Assembly: GCF_039978735.1 (NCBI RefSeq)
Contig: NZ_JBDWAS010000048.1
Coordinates: 1-64,000, forward strand
DNA length: 64,000 nt
Origin: Maricaulis sp039978735
GTDB lineage: Bacteria; Pseudomonadota; Alphaproteobacteria; Caulobacterales; Maricaulaceae
Direction of reading: 5' to 3'
A program made the translations under genes and the position numbers. Of this stretch, positions 23,209-35,310 are shown one piece after another. The first letter of the stretch is position 1. Each line of letters begins with the position of its first letter. The notes under the pieces are model-generated. The model was not told the DNA's origin. It ran no database searches and was given only the letters and a program-made list of their open reading frames with translations.

Positions 23209-25755
23209 ATGGCCGAGACGTCCGCCCCTGATCCGAAATCCCGCAAGCCGCTGTGGTCGCGGCCGATCGGCCGGGTGGCCTTCTGGGTCTGCGGCGCCAT
23301 TGCCGTGGTCGCTTTCGGGGCCGCCGTCGTCGCTGCGGGCGAGGATGGCTGGCAGGGCTTTGTCTATCTGTCCGGCCTGGCCGCCGTCGGTTTCCTGGTG
23401 CTCTACGCCATTGCCGCCGGCGAGACCGCGGGCCGCAATCTGCGCCGCAAGATCGAGAAGAATCGTGCGCCCACGCCCGCGGCGCTGGCTTTCCGGGCTA
23501 TCGAGACCTTTCCCGAGCCCGTTCTGATTTCTGACCGGCGTGGAGCGCCGCGCTGGGGTAATGCGGCCTATCACGCGCTCGCCCGCAAGGCGGGTGGTTT
23601 CGGCCAGAGCTTCGGCCTGCCGACCATTGACCGCCTGTGGGCCGGGGCTGGCGGTGGCGATGGCACGGTCTACCGGTTGGCCCGCGCGGCGGCCCGCGGC
23701 GAAGGCGCCTGCGAGGTGATGCCGCCGCTCGATCTGGGCGAGGGCGATATCCGCCGCTTCCACCTGGAAGCCTCGCCCCAGGCCGATGGCCTGATCCTCT
23801 GGCGTCTCGTCGGCGCCGGTGAGCGCAGCGGCGAATCCGGCGCGGAACCGGTGTCCGCTGATTGGAGCTTGCATGCGCCGGTGGCGCTGTTCTCCCTGCG
23901 CGCAAATGGCGAGATCGTCGGTGGCAATGCCACTTTCCGCGAATGGCTGGGCCTCACTGAAGGTGCGCCCTTCCCGTCGCTGCGCGATATCCTCGCCGGC
24001 GATGGCGCGCGCAGCGTGCTGTACAGCCGGGGCGGCGAGGGCGCTGCCCGGATCGATGCCCGCCTGAAGGCGCGCGATGGAATCGAGAGTCCGGTTGCGA
24101 TCGTTGTCGAATGGCTGCCCGGCGAGGGCGCGCTGGGGCGGGCCGTGATGTACGGCCTGTCGCGGACCGGTGCGCCTCCGGGTATCGCCCAGTCCATGGC
24201 CGAGAGCGGCACGGCGGTGGGGACGGCCATGGAAGACATGTTCGCCACCACGCCGTTCGGGGTGGTGCGCCTGGACGGTGCCGATCCGGAAACCGCCATC
24301 ATCGAGGATACCAATCCGGCGCTGATGCAGCTCACCGGCGGCCGCGCCATACCCGGCACGCGTTTCTGCGACCTGTTCAACTGGGATGATGGCCGCTCGC
24401 CGGTCGATGCTTTCTCGGCCGCCATGGCCGGCAGTGGCGATCCGGCCGAAGCCCGGCTGTTGACGCCGGACGGTCAGCTCTATGTCCACCTCGCCTTTGC
24501 GCCCGCGCGCGGCGGCAAGCGCGTTGCTTACGTCATCGACGTGACGGCGTGGAAGGAGATGGAGCGGCAGCTCTCCCAGTCCAACAAGATGCAGGCGGTC
24601 GGCCAGCTGGCCGGCGGTGTGGCCCACGACTTCAACAATCTGCTCACCGCCGTCCGTTTGAACACGGACGAGCTGCTCAATCGCCACCCGGTCGGCGATC
24701 CCGACTATTCCGAGTTGCAGGCGATCAACCAGACTGTCGCCCGTGCTGCCGGCCTGGTCCGCAAACTGCTCGCCTTCTCGCGCAAGCAGACCTTCCGCAT
24801 GGAGACGCTGGATATCGGCGATCTCCTGTCCGATGTCTCCGTGCTCCTGCGCCAGATCGTCGAGGAGACCGTACGGCTGGACATCATCCATGGCCGCGAC
24901 CTGCCAATGATCAAGGCCGACAAGGGCCAGCTGGAAACGGCCATCATCAACCTGGCCGCCAATGCCCGCGATGCGATGCGCGAGAATGGCGGCGGCACGC
25001 TGACCGTGAAGACCTCTCGCGTCAGCGATGATGTCGTGCGCAATGCCGGCGCCCCCAACCCGCGTGAGGGCGACTGGCTGTCGATCGCCGTCACCGACGA
25101 GGGGCACGGCATGGACAAGGCGACGATGGAGAAGATTTTCGAACCCTTCTTCACCACCAAGGAGGCGGGCAAGGGAACAGGGCTGGGCCTTGCCACCGTC
25201 TATGGCATCGTCAAGCAGTCCGGTGGCTTCCTGTTCGCCGATTCCGAGGTCGGGGTCGGGACGACCTTCACCATCTACCTGCCCGGCCATGAACCGACCG
25301 AGGAAGAGACGGTCGAGCTGCGCGAGGCCGAAGCCGAGAAGACCGTCGAGAAGGCGCCGGAGGACCTTTCAGGCCGTGGCCGTATCCTGCTGGTCGAGGA
25401 CGAGGATGCTGTGCGCGCCATCGCGGCCAAGACACTGGCCAAGCGCGGTTATGACGTGGTGGAAGCCTGTGACGGTGAAGAGGCCTACGAAATCCTCGAG
25501 GATGACGAGGAGGGTTTCGACCTCCTGATCTCCGACGTCGTGATGCCGGGCCTCGACGGTCCCGGTCTTCTGGAAAAGGCCCGCGACATGCTGGAAGGCA
25601 CCCGCGTGGTCTTCATCTCCGGCTACGCCGCCGAACAATTCTCCGACACGCTGTCGAAGGAACAGGATGTGAGCTTCCTGCCCAAGCCCTTCACGCTGAC
25701 GCAGCTGGCCGAGAAGGTGAAGGAAGAGCTGGGCGAGCAGGCGGGGTCGGTCTAG
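23209..25755 (+). CDS. cckA: CckA-type hybrid sensor histidine kinase
   Basis: 848 residues. Two membrane helices (about residues 20-45 and 52-72) precede about 370 residues of PAS-like sensory sequence. The HisKA box AHDFNNLLTAV has His473. HATPase motifs follow (NLAANARDAM, DEGHGMD, GKGTGLGLATVYG). A receiver domain at the C-terminus has phospho-acceptor Asp776 in LLISDVVMPG. This is the CckA layout, which feeds phosphate through ChpT to the cell-cycle regulator CtrA. ATG 23209 has GGAG upstream. It is longer than Caulobacter CckA (about 690). Position after flhB suggests co-expression with export genes. Confidence 0.88.
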   Translation: MAETSAPDPKSRKPLWSRPIGRVAFWVCGAIAVVAFGAAVVAAGEDGWQGFVYLSGLAAVGFLVLYAIAAGETAGRNLRRKIEKNRAPTPAALAFRAIETFPEPVLISDRRGAPRWGNAAYHALARKAGGFGQSFGLPTIDRLWAGAGGGDGTVYRLARAAARGEGACEVMPPLDLGEGDIRRFHLEASPQADGLILWRLVGAGERSGESGAEPVSADWSLHAPVALFSLRANGEIVGGNATFREWLGLTEGAPFPSLRDILAGDGARSVLYSRGGEGAARIDARLKARDGIESPVAIVVEWLPGEGALGRAVMYGLSRTGAPPGIAQSMAESGTAVGTAMEDMFATTPFGVVRLDGADPETAIIEDTNPALMQLTGGRAIPGTRFCDLFNWDDGRSPVDAFSAAMAGSGDPAEARLLTPDGQLYVHLAFAPARGGKRVAYVIDVTAWKEMERQLSQSNKMQAVGQLAGGVAHDFNNLLTAVRLNTDELLNRHPVGDPDYSELQAINQTVARAAGLVRKLLAFSRKQTFRMETLDIGDLLSDVSVLLRQIVEETVRLDIIHGRDLPMIKADKGQLETAIINLAANARDAMRENGGGTLTVKTSRVSDDVVRNAGAPNPREGDWLSIAVTDEGHGMDKATMEKIFEPFFTTKEAGKGTGLGLATVYGIVKQSGGFLFADSEVGVGTTFTIYLPGHEPTEEETVELREAEAEKTVEKAPEDLSGRGRILLVEDEDAVRAIAAKTLAKRGYDVVEACDGEEAYEILEDDEEGFDLLISDVVMPGLDGPGLLEKARDMLEGTRVVFISGYAAEQFSDTLSKEQDVSFLPKPFTLTQLAEKVKEELGEQAGSV

Positions 25756-26321
25756 GCCGCCTTCCTCTCCGTGTGCAGGCGCACCCAGTCGGCGAAGTCG
25801 GCCATCAATTCCTTGACGAAATCGCGGCTTTCCTCGTCGACGAGGCGGCCGTCCTCGATCTTGTTGCCGGCCTTCATGACGAGCACTTCGTCATAAGGCA
25901 GCAAGGGCATCGCGTTGTAAAAGACGACCTGGCGCAGGTGCGCCTGGGCACGGGCTGTGCCGAAGGGGCTGGGCGAGGCGCCGATGATCGCGGCGGGCTT
26001 GCCGGTGATCGGGCCCTGGCCGGTCGGACGCGACAACCAGTCGATGGCGTTCTTCAGGACGCCCGGGATCGAGTAGTTGTATTCCGGTGTCGCGAACAGC
26101 ACCCCGTCTGCCGGGGCGACCTTCTCGCGCAGCGCGGCGACGCCGTCCGGCCAGCCTTCGGCCTCGGTGTCCTCGCTGAACGGTTCGATATCGTGCAGGG
26201 TGAGCAGGTTCACCGTCACCTTGTCCGGAGCCAGTTCGGCCGCAGCCTGCAGGGCCGCCGTGTTGAAGGACCCCTGCCGCAGGCTGCCTGAAATACCGGC
26301 AATCGTGATGGGGCGGGTCAT
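25752..26321 (-). CDS. NAD(P)H-dependent FMN reductase (chromate/quinone reductase type)
   Basis: A 189-residue flavodoxin-fold oxidoreductase. The FMN phosphate loop is GSLRQGSFN near the N-terminus. PEYNYSIPGVLKNAIDWLSR and the IIGASPSPFGTARAQ stretch are typical of the SsuE/ChrR-like family that reduces quinones, chromate or azo compounds. Its stop overlaps the convergent cckA stop by four bases. It lies at the end of a minus-strand run with the DUF305 and Rho-N-like genes. Confidence 0.85.
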   Translation of the reverse strand: MTRPITIAGISGSLRQGSFNTAALQAAAELAPDKVTVNLLTLHDIEPFSEDTEAEGWPDGVAALREKVAPADGVLFATPEYNYSIPGVLKNAIDWLSRPTGQGPITGKPAAIIGASPSPFGTARAQAHLRQVVFYNAMPLLPYDEVLVMKAGNKIEDGRLVDEESRDFVKELMADFADWVRLHTERKAA

Positions 26322-26339
26322 GAAACGCCTCCTTTCGCT

Positions 26340-26603
26340 CTAGTGGTTGCGCAGGGCACCGATCAGCTCTGACTTGTCCATGTCGGAGCGGCCTTCGATG
26401 CCGATCTCCTGCGCGCGGTCGTAAAGCTCCTCCTTGGTCCAGTCCTCGTAGGGCGGCGACTTGCCGCCAGCCTGCATCGGCCGGTCGCCCGCCGCTTTTG
26501 CATTGGCGATACGCGCGGCCTTCTCCTTGCTCATGCCCTCGTCGCGGAGCTTTTCGTAGAGTTCGCCATCCTTGACCGAGGGGCCGGGATCTCTCTGTGG
26601 CAT
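26340..26603 (-). CDS. Small protein with Rho-N/SAP-like C-terminal domain (DUF7218-like)
   Basis: An 87-residue hydrophilic protein. ATG 26603 has GGAAAGG upstream; the frame is open further but without a likely start. The first part (KLRDEGMSKEKAARIANA) is like small stress-linked DUF7218 proteins. The C-terminal part (DWTKEELYDRAQEIGIEGRS) has the helix-extended-helix look of a Rho N-terminal/SAP fold that may bind nucleic acid. It follows the DUF305 gene by 31 bases. Confidence 0.75.
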   Translation of the reverse strand: MPQRDPGPSVKDGELYEKLRDEGMSKEKAARIANAKAAGDRPMQAGGKSPPYEDWTKEELYDRAQEIGIEGRSDMDKSELIGALRNH

Positions 26604-26634
26604 GGCGGGACCTTTCCGTTGCGGGTGTTGGGGC

Positions 26635-27168
26635 TCATGACGGCCCGTTGCCGGCCGAGAATTCCGGCACCGGACGTTCAGCCGCTTCCGCGGCCGTTTG
26701 CGCTTCGCCATTGGCGGCGATGTCCTCGAGCAGCCAGTGCATCTCGTCGATCTCGCGCCGCTGGGCCTCGATGATGCCGTCAGCCAGCTCGCGGACGCGG
26801 ACATCGGATATTCCGGCACGTTCGGAGGTGAGAATGGCGATCGAGTGGTGCGGGATCATGGCCCGCATCCAGGCTTCGTCGTGGATCGTGGTCTGGCTTC
26901 GTGTGAGCCAGAGCGCGGCGAGAAACACCACCACACTACCGGCATAGATAGCCAGATTGATGCGTGAGCTGCGGTACATGGACAGCATGAAGGACAGCAT
27001 CACCACGGCCATGGCCGCGCCCATCATGAAGGTCATGAAGAAGCGCGTGCGCGAGAAATGCACGTGGTCGGCCGTGTAGGTGTTGAGATACTTGATCGCG
27101 AACATCGCCACCATCGAGGTGAGGATCATCGCGGCGAACTTCAGATAGCGTTGGGCAGTCGGGGACAT
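26635..27168 (-). CDS. DUF305 family membrane protein
   Basis: A 177-residue protein. Three membrane helices fill the first 95 residues (TM starts near 8, 42 and 68). A periplasmic or soluble C-terminal DUF305-type four-helix domain follows, with MRAMIPHHSIAILTSERAG and EAQRREIDEMHWLLEDI. DUF305 proteins often contain conserved His/Met pairs and sit near copper or stress genes; no such neighbours are seen. ATG 27168 was chosen over upstream frame extension because that matches the membrane start. Confidence 0.8.
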   Translation of the reverse strand: MSPTAQRYLKFAAMILTSMVAMFAIKYLNTYTADHVHFSRTRFFMTFMMGAAMAVVMLSFMLSMYRSSRINLAIYAGSVVVFLAALWLTRSQTTIHDEAWMRAMIPHHSIAILTSERAGISDVRVRELADGIIEAQRREIDEMHWLLEDIAANGEAQTAAEAAERPVPEFSAGNGPS

Positions 27169-27284
27169 CGTGTGAGCTCCGTGCCGGCTTGTGCCCTTGC
27201 AACGGGCGCGGGACCGGTGGAGTTCCGTTGCATCCGTTTGCGCGCTCCCGGGCATCTCCTGTTCGAGACGAGAGGGAGCCACTC

Positions 27285-28136
27285 ATGTTGCGAACAGTCA
27301 TCACGGCCGCGATCACGCTTGCAGCCGCCGCGTCCACCACGCTTGCCCAGACGCCGCCGCGGCCCGAACCGGTCGCCGAAGTGCTGATCCTGGGGACGTA
27401 TCATTTCGCCAATCCGGGGCAGGACCAGTACAATGCGCGCGCCGACGATGTCCTGGCGCCCCGGCGGCAGCAGGAAATTCTGGATGTGGTCGACCGGCTG
27501 GCCGCGTTCCGGCCGACCATCGTCGCTGTTGAAGCCATGCCGGACTCTGCCGTCAATGAACGCTATTCTGCCTGGCGGGCCGGTGAGGTCGAGCTGACGG
27601 CCAATGAGCGTCAGCAATTGGGCTTCCGCCTGGCCGCGCGCTTTGACATACCCGATCTGGCACTGGTCGATGCCAACCACCCCTTTATGGCGGAACAGGA
27701 CCTGGCGCTGGATGTCAGCGAACCGCATTTGGCGGCTCTGAACACGATGCTGGACCGGCTGGGCAACGGCTTTGTTGCCGAGGAAGAACACCGCCAGACT
27801 ACGCACAGCATTGGCGAGATGCTGGCCTGGATGAATACCGAAGCCATGCTGGACGCTAATTCGGATATCTATCTGGGCTATTTCATCCGGCGCTGGGGCG
27901 CGGACGGCAATCCGGGTGGTGCCTATACGGTGGGCAATTGGTACACGCGTAATCTGCTGATTTTTCAGAATATCATGAAGGTGGTCGAAGGGCGCGAGGA
28001 TGAACGCATCCTGTTAATTATCGGCCAAGGGCATGCCCCGATCCTGAGGTATCTGGTGGAAGAGTCGCCCTGGCTGACACTGGCCGATCCGCTCGATTAC
28101 CTGCCGGCAGTTCCGGACGCGCCCGCTCCGGAATAG
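27285..28136 (+). CDS. Exported DUF5694/TraB-like protein
   Basis: A 283-residue protein with a signal peptide (about residues 1-21, ending TLAQ). Then comes EVLILGTYHFANPG, an early GTxH-type motif as in TraB/GumN and DUF5694 proteins. ERILLIIGQGHAPILRYLV near the C-terminus is the partner motif with a conserved Gly-His. These proteins are putative metal-dependent hydrolases; function is not established. AGAGGGAG lies before the ATG. It is divergent from the DUF305 gene. Confidence 0.75.
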   Translation: MLRTVITAAITLAAAASTTLAQTPPRPEPVAEVLILGTYHFANPGQDQYNARADDVLAPRRQQEILDVVDRLAAFRPTIVAVEAMPDSAVNERYSAWRAGEVELTANERQQLGFRLAARFDIPDLALVDANHPFMAEQDLALDVSEPHLAALNTMLDRLGNGFVAEEEHRQTTHSIGEMLAWMNTEAMLDANSDIYLGYFIRRWGADGNPGGAYTVGNWYTRNLLIFQNIMKVVEGREDERILLIIGQGHAPILRYLVEESPWLTLADPLDYLPAVPDAPAPE

Positions 28137-28142
28137 GGCAAT

Positions 28143-29513
28143 CTAGATCCCCTGGGCGTCCAGCAGGGCGCGGTATTCCCGCACCTTCTCCACATAGCGC
28201 ACGGGTTCGTGGCCGCGGGCATAGCCATGGCGCAAAGTCTCGTAATAACGCGGGTCCGAGAGCAGGGGGAGGGTGCGGGCGAGGCCGTCCCAGGAATTCT
28301 TGTCACGGCCGAGCCGCTCGGCGAGGGCCCGCGCATCATACATGTGGCCCATGCCGACATTATAGGCGGCAAGGGCGAACCAGATCCGGTCCTCGCCCGC
28401 CACGCCGTCCGGGACGCGCTCGTAGAGGTCGGCGAGATAGGCGGTACCGCCGGCAATGCTCTGTTCGGGGTCGTTGCGGTCCTCGATACCCACCCGGCGG
28501 GCGGTCGACAGGGTCAGCATCATCAGGCCGCGCACGCCCGTCGCGCTGACCGCATCCGGGTCCCAGTGGGATTCCTGATAGGCCTGCGCCGCCAGCAATT
28601 CCCAGTCGAAGGGCAGTTCTGCGGCGGCCCGTTCGAAGGCCGGGCGGTATTGCGGCAGACGGCTCTGCACGCGGCGTACGAAGCGCGCCACATCGACGTA
28701 GTCGAAAGCGCCGAAACGGCCGAACCAGCGTTCGTCCAGATCGGCAAGCAGGCCGGTCTCGTGCGCCGAGGCGAACCAGTCCGCCAGCGCCTGGTCCAGG
28801 CCATCGATACGGCCGGTATGGGCCCAGGCGAGCGGGCGTTCCTCGGTCAGCGTCATGGCGACATCGAGCTCGGGGTGCCGCCGGCGCGCGAAGTCCGCGA
28901 GATGACTGTCGGAGACGGTGCAGTCGAACGTGCCGCGGTCGACGCCTTCCAGAAGCGGCATGGCCGATCCGGCCGTCCGCGCGCTCCAGCGCACGCCCGG
29001 CTGCTGCCGTGCGAGGGTTTCCAGAGTTTCCTCATAGCTCGATCCGGCCAGCACGCGGATCGTGGTGCCCGGCAAAGCGTCCGGCGTGGTCGGTTCGCGC
29101 CCGCCGCGCCGGCAGATCAGCTGCTCGGTGACGGACTTGTAGGCCGGACCGAACGAGACCCGGGTCCGCCGTGCCGGCGTGATGGTGAGGTTGGCCGCGG
29201 CGATATGGCCCTCGCCGGCGTCCAGGCTGTCGAACAGGCTGTCGATGTCGCGCCGGGGTTCGAACCGGGCGGCGACACCCAGACTGTCCGCGAAAGCCTG
29301 CGCCAGCTCGAGCTCGTATCCGGCCGGTGTCCCGTCATTGATCTCGAAACTGGTCGGCCCCTCCAGCGTGAGGACGACCAGCTCCCCGCGGGCCTGGATG
29401 TCGGCCAGAGAAGTGTCGTCCAGACCCTGCCGGTCCGGCGCGCACTGAACGAGAATGAGTCCGGCAAAGACGGTCAGCACCGCCTTCGCCGCTGACAGAA
29501 ACGGACGTCCCAT
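28143..29513 (-). CDS. mltF: Membrane-bound lytic murein transglycosylase F (MltF)
   Basis: A 456-residue lipoprotein (lipobox LVQC). An N-terminal SBP-bac-3-like domain (GELVVLTLEGPTSFEINDG through the ADLDERWF region) is followed by an SLT domain. The catalytic Glu lies in QESHWDPDAVSATGVRGLM, and AAYNVGMGHMYDARAL is the second SLT signature. It cleaves glycan strands of peptidoglycan. ATG 29513 is chosen because the longer frame adds a non-signal prefix. It is divergent from recA across about 160 bases. Confidence 0.92.
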   Translation of the reverse strand: MGRPFLSAAKAVLTVFAGLILVQCAPDRQGLDDTSLADIQARGELVVLTLEGPTSFEINDGTPAGYELELAQAFADSLGVAARFEPRRDIDSLFDSLDAGEGHIAAANLTITPARRTRVSFGPAYKSVTEQLICRRGGREPTTPDALPGTTIRVLAGSSYEETLETLARQQPGVRWSARTAGSAMPLLEGVDRGTFDCTVSDSHLADFARRRHPELDVAMTLTEERPLAWAHTGRIDGLDQALADWFASAHETGLLADLDERWFGRFGAFDYVDVARFVRRVQSRLPQYRPAFERAAAELPFDWELLAAQAYQESHWDPDAVSATGVRGLMMLTLSTARRVGIEDRNDPEQSIAGGTAYLADLYERVPDGVAGEDRIWFALAAYNVGMGHMYDARALAERLGRDKNSWDGLARTLPLLSDPRYYETLRHGYARGHEPVRYVEKVREYRALLDAQGI

Positions 29514-29577
29514 GATGCAGAACTGTAGCGTGAATGCGTCATTGTTCAATCCGGATGTACCCGTTTGTTCCGTTTTG

Positions 29578-29585
29578 TTAACCAT
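29578..29585 (+). promoter_or_regulatory. TTAACCAT motif next to the recA LexA box
   Basis: TTAACCAT is the form of CtrA half-site known from Caulobacter methyltransferase and flagellar promoters. It lies four bases from the LexA box, in the shared mltF/recA intergenic region. There is only one half-site with no TTAA seven bases away, so it may be chance. Confidence 0.25.
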
Positions 29586-29589
29586 AAAT

Positions 29590-29604
29590 GTTCCACTTGT
29601 GTTC
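29590..29604 (+). promoter_or_regulatory. LexA (SOS) box of recA
   Basis: The sequence reads GTTC-N7-GTTC exactly (GTTC at 29590-29593 and 29601-29604). This is the alphaproteobacterial LexA operator. It lies 70 bases before the recA start, so LexA binding would block the recA promoter until DNA damage. It could also affect mltF on the other strand. Confidence 0.9.
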
Positions 29605-29674
29605 CGGGAACAAAGCTGGTACGCCTGACGTCGGTTGCCCGCACCCCGGGGGCGTGAAATAAGGGATGAAGGCT

Positions 29675-30751
<1,077 letters not shown>

Positions 30752-30938
30752 TTATCCGGACGAGCGGAAACAGCAGGCACCGGCCCGTCAGTGCTGGCAC
30801 GCGCTGGGCTGGCAGCCTGAAAGGCTGAATTGGCCGGGAAGGCGACGGCGGGAAGGCCGGAGAACGGCAGGGGTGGGTCGTACGGGCGCAGGACAGGCGC
30901 CAGCGACACACCGCTCCGGCAATCGCAGCTTGATTGTG

Positions 30939-30971
30939 AACGGGTGCTTGGCTAGGCCGGGCACCCGTTTC
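30939..30971 (+). terminator. Probable terminator after recA
   Basis: AACGGGTGC and GCACCCGTT form a nine-base-pair stem around a 13-base loop. A short T-run follows (30968-30970). It lies about 190 bases after the recA stop. The 299-base gap between recA and alaS otherwise shows no gene. Confidence 0.55.
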
Positions 30972-31050
30972 TATATGATATCCTGAAAAATCGGCGGGTT
31001 TGCGATCATCACGGTCTCACCCGCGCCCGCAACACGACGGACCGTAATCC

Positions 31051-33704
<2,654 letters not shown>

Positions 33705-33705
<1 letters not shown>

Positions 33706-34163
33706 TGGCCCGCAAGGCAAAACCATCCGCCTCCCGTGATGTGCAGCTGACCGGCGACAAGGCGCTGGCGCGGCAGGTCGCGGCGGCGCGGGAGGCCTTC
33801 AACGCTGCGCTCGACGCGCGTGACATGCCGGCGATCGCCGAGGTCCTCAGCGAGGAGGCCATGCTGGTGCCGGGCGACGAAGCCCAGCTGATTACGGGCC
33901 GCCAGGCTCAGCTGGATGCCTGGGAAGCGGTCTTCGCCAGCATGCCGGATATCGCCTATGTCCGCGCGCCGGTCCGCATCGAGATCAGCGAGGACGGATT
34001 ACTGGCCGCCGAGACCGGCCGCTGGCGGGGCAGCTGGTCGATGGACGGGATGTCCGTGCGCTATTCCGGCCGCTACTTCGCCAAATGGCGCCATGACGGT
34101 ACGGCCTGGCGCATCGAGGCGGAAACCTTCGTGACCATGAAACGCGCGGGCGGGGCGGACTAA
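33705..34163 (+). CDS. NTF2-like/SnoaL-fold protein (DUF4440-like)
   Basis: A 152-residue cytosolic protein with no signal peptide. After a basic N-terminus, a helical segment (AREAFNAALDARDMPAIAEVL) leads to a cone-shaped NTF2-like beta sheet ending YFAKWRHDGTAWRIEAETFV. This layout is common to DUF4440/SnoaL proteins with ligand-binding or small-molecule roles. It is translationally coupled to alaS and ends with a four-base overlap with the convergent GDPD gene. Confidence 0.75.
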
Positions 34164-35143
34164 GGGGCTTCCTGCCGATCGAGCGCGGACGGGTTTACGC
34201 GCTCGATCCGGTTGGTCCAGATGCCGCCCGAATAGCCGTCCGGCAACGCATCGAGAGCATCCAGCGTATCGATACCGGTGGAGTTCATCGTCGCCCGGTC
34301 CAGATCGCCCATCATCCAGACAAGCGTGTTGGCATCCGCCATGCGCTGTTCAAGCCGCCGGGGCCAGCCCCAGGCGAGGCGGGCATAATTCTTCGGCAGC
34401 ATCAGCACGGTGTTCCGGCAGGCCTGCGGGACGAAGCCGCTCCACCCCGTCAGCAGATAGCGCAGGGCGCAATCCTTCAGTCCTCGCCGGGACAGCTGGC
34501 GAATGCCCGGCTGCAGTTCCGCGAGGCGGGTCAGGGGGGCAGGCGCTCCCACGACGATCAGGCGTTCGGGGTCGATGCTCCGCGCATCCAGATAGGCCGC
34601 GAGGCGTTCAGCCTCCTGCGGGTCATTGCTCTTGATATTGATCACGAAACGGCGGCCCGGAAACGCGTCGAGAACCTCACCGAGCGACGGGATGAGGCCG
34701 ATGCCGGTACCGCGGAGCGGGTAGGTCGCGCCGTCATCCGCCGTATAGCCCCAGCCCGCATCCAGCGCGCGGATTTCCGCCATGCTGTGCTCGCGTGTCA
34801 CGCCATCGCCGTCAGTGCGGCAATCCAGCGTCCAGTCGTGAAAGACGGCAAACTCGTTGTCGGTGGTGGGGTGGATATCGATCTCGACGATCTCTGCGCC
34901 GGCGTCGAATGCGGCGCCGATCGCGGGGAGGGTGTTTTCGATGAAGGTGTGCGTGACCGGGGCGATGCGCGTGGCCGTGCAGTCCTGCGGCCCGACGCCG
35001 GTCGGGTTGAATGTCTGATGCACCCCGCGATGGGAAATGAAGTAGGGCTGGTCCGGTTCCGGCGCCAGCCAGGATGCGTTGCCCAGATAGGCGGCGAGCA
35101 TCGTCGCACCGATCACGGCAACGGCAAGGCGGCCATATCGCAT
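34160..35143 (-). CDS. Glycerophosphodiester phosphodiesterase family protein
   Basis: A 327-residue protein with an N-terminal membrane or signal helix (about residues 6-25). GDPD motifs are ISHRGVHQTFN, ENTLPAIGAAFDAG, EIVEIDIHPT and FAVFHDWTLDCRTDG. These carry the catalytic His pair and metal-binding Glu/Asp. The C-terminal half lacks features I recognise. It likely acts in the periplasm on glycerophosphodiesters. ATG 35143 has GAGGGG upstream. Confidence 0.85.
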   Translation of the reverse strand: MRYGRLAVAVIGATMLAAYLGNASWLAPEPDQPYFISHRGVHQTFNPTGVGPQDCTATRIAPVTHTFIENTLPAIGAAFDAGAEIVEIDIHPTTDNEFAVFHDWTLDCRTDGDGVTREHSMAEIRALDAGWGYTADDGATYPLRGTGIGLIPSLGEVLDAFPGRRFVINIKSNDPQEAERLAAYLDARSIDPERLIVVGAPAPLTRLAELQPGIRQLSRRGLKDCALRYLLTGWSGFVPQACRNTVLMLPKNYARLAWGWPRRLEQRMADANTLVWMMGDLDRATMNSTGIDTLDALDALPDGYSGGIWTNRIERVNPSALDRQEAP

Positions 35144-35256
35144 GAAAATCCCCTCGATCGTCTGTCCCTGAAGCGACGGTGGCGCGGAAATCGGGCCAAT
35201 GCGCGGCTGAAAGCGGACGCGGCCGGGGCTTGAAGCCGGAATTTTCGGGGCCAGGG

Positions 35257-35283
35257 TGTCACAAAACGCCTCGCCCGTTCGTC
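35257..35283 (+). promoter_or_regulatory. ECF41-type promoter (autoregulated operon)
   Basis: TGTCACA at 35257-35263 is followed by exactly 16 bases and CGTC at 35280-35283. This is the promoter consensus reported for ECF41 sigma factors. It lies 27 bases upstream of the membrane/CMD-like gene that precedes the ECF41 gene, as expected for autoregulation. Confidence 0.85.
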
Positions 35284-35310
35284 TGGAACCCGAAAGCAAG
35301 GGAGTTCCAG

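Noticed and set aside
22615..25290. Minus-strand open frame of 891 codons opposite flhB and cckA
   Set aside because: It overlaps two well-supported genes entirely and has shadow composition.
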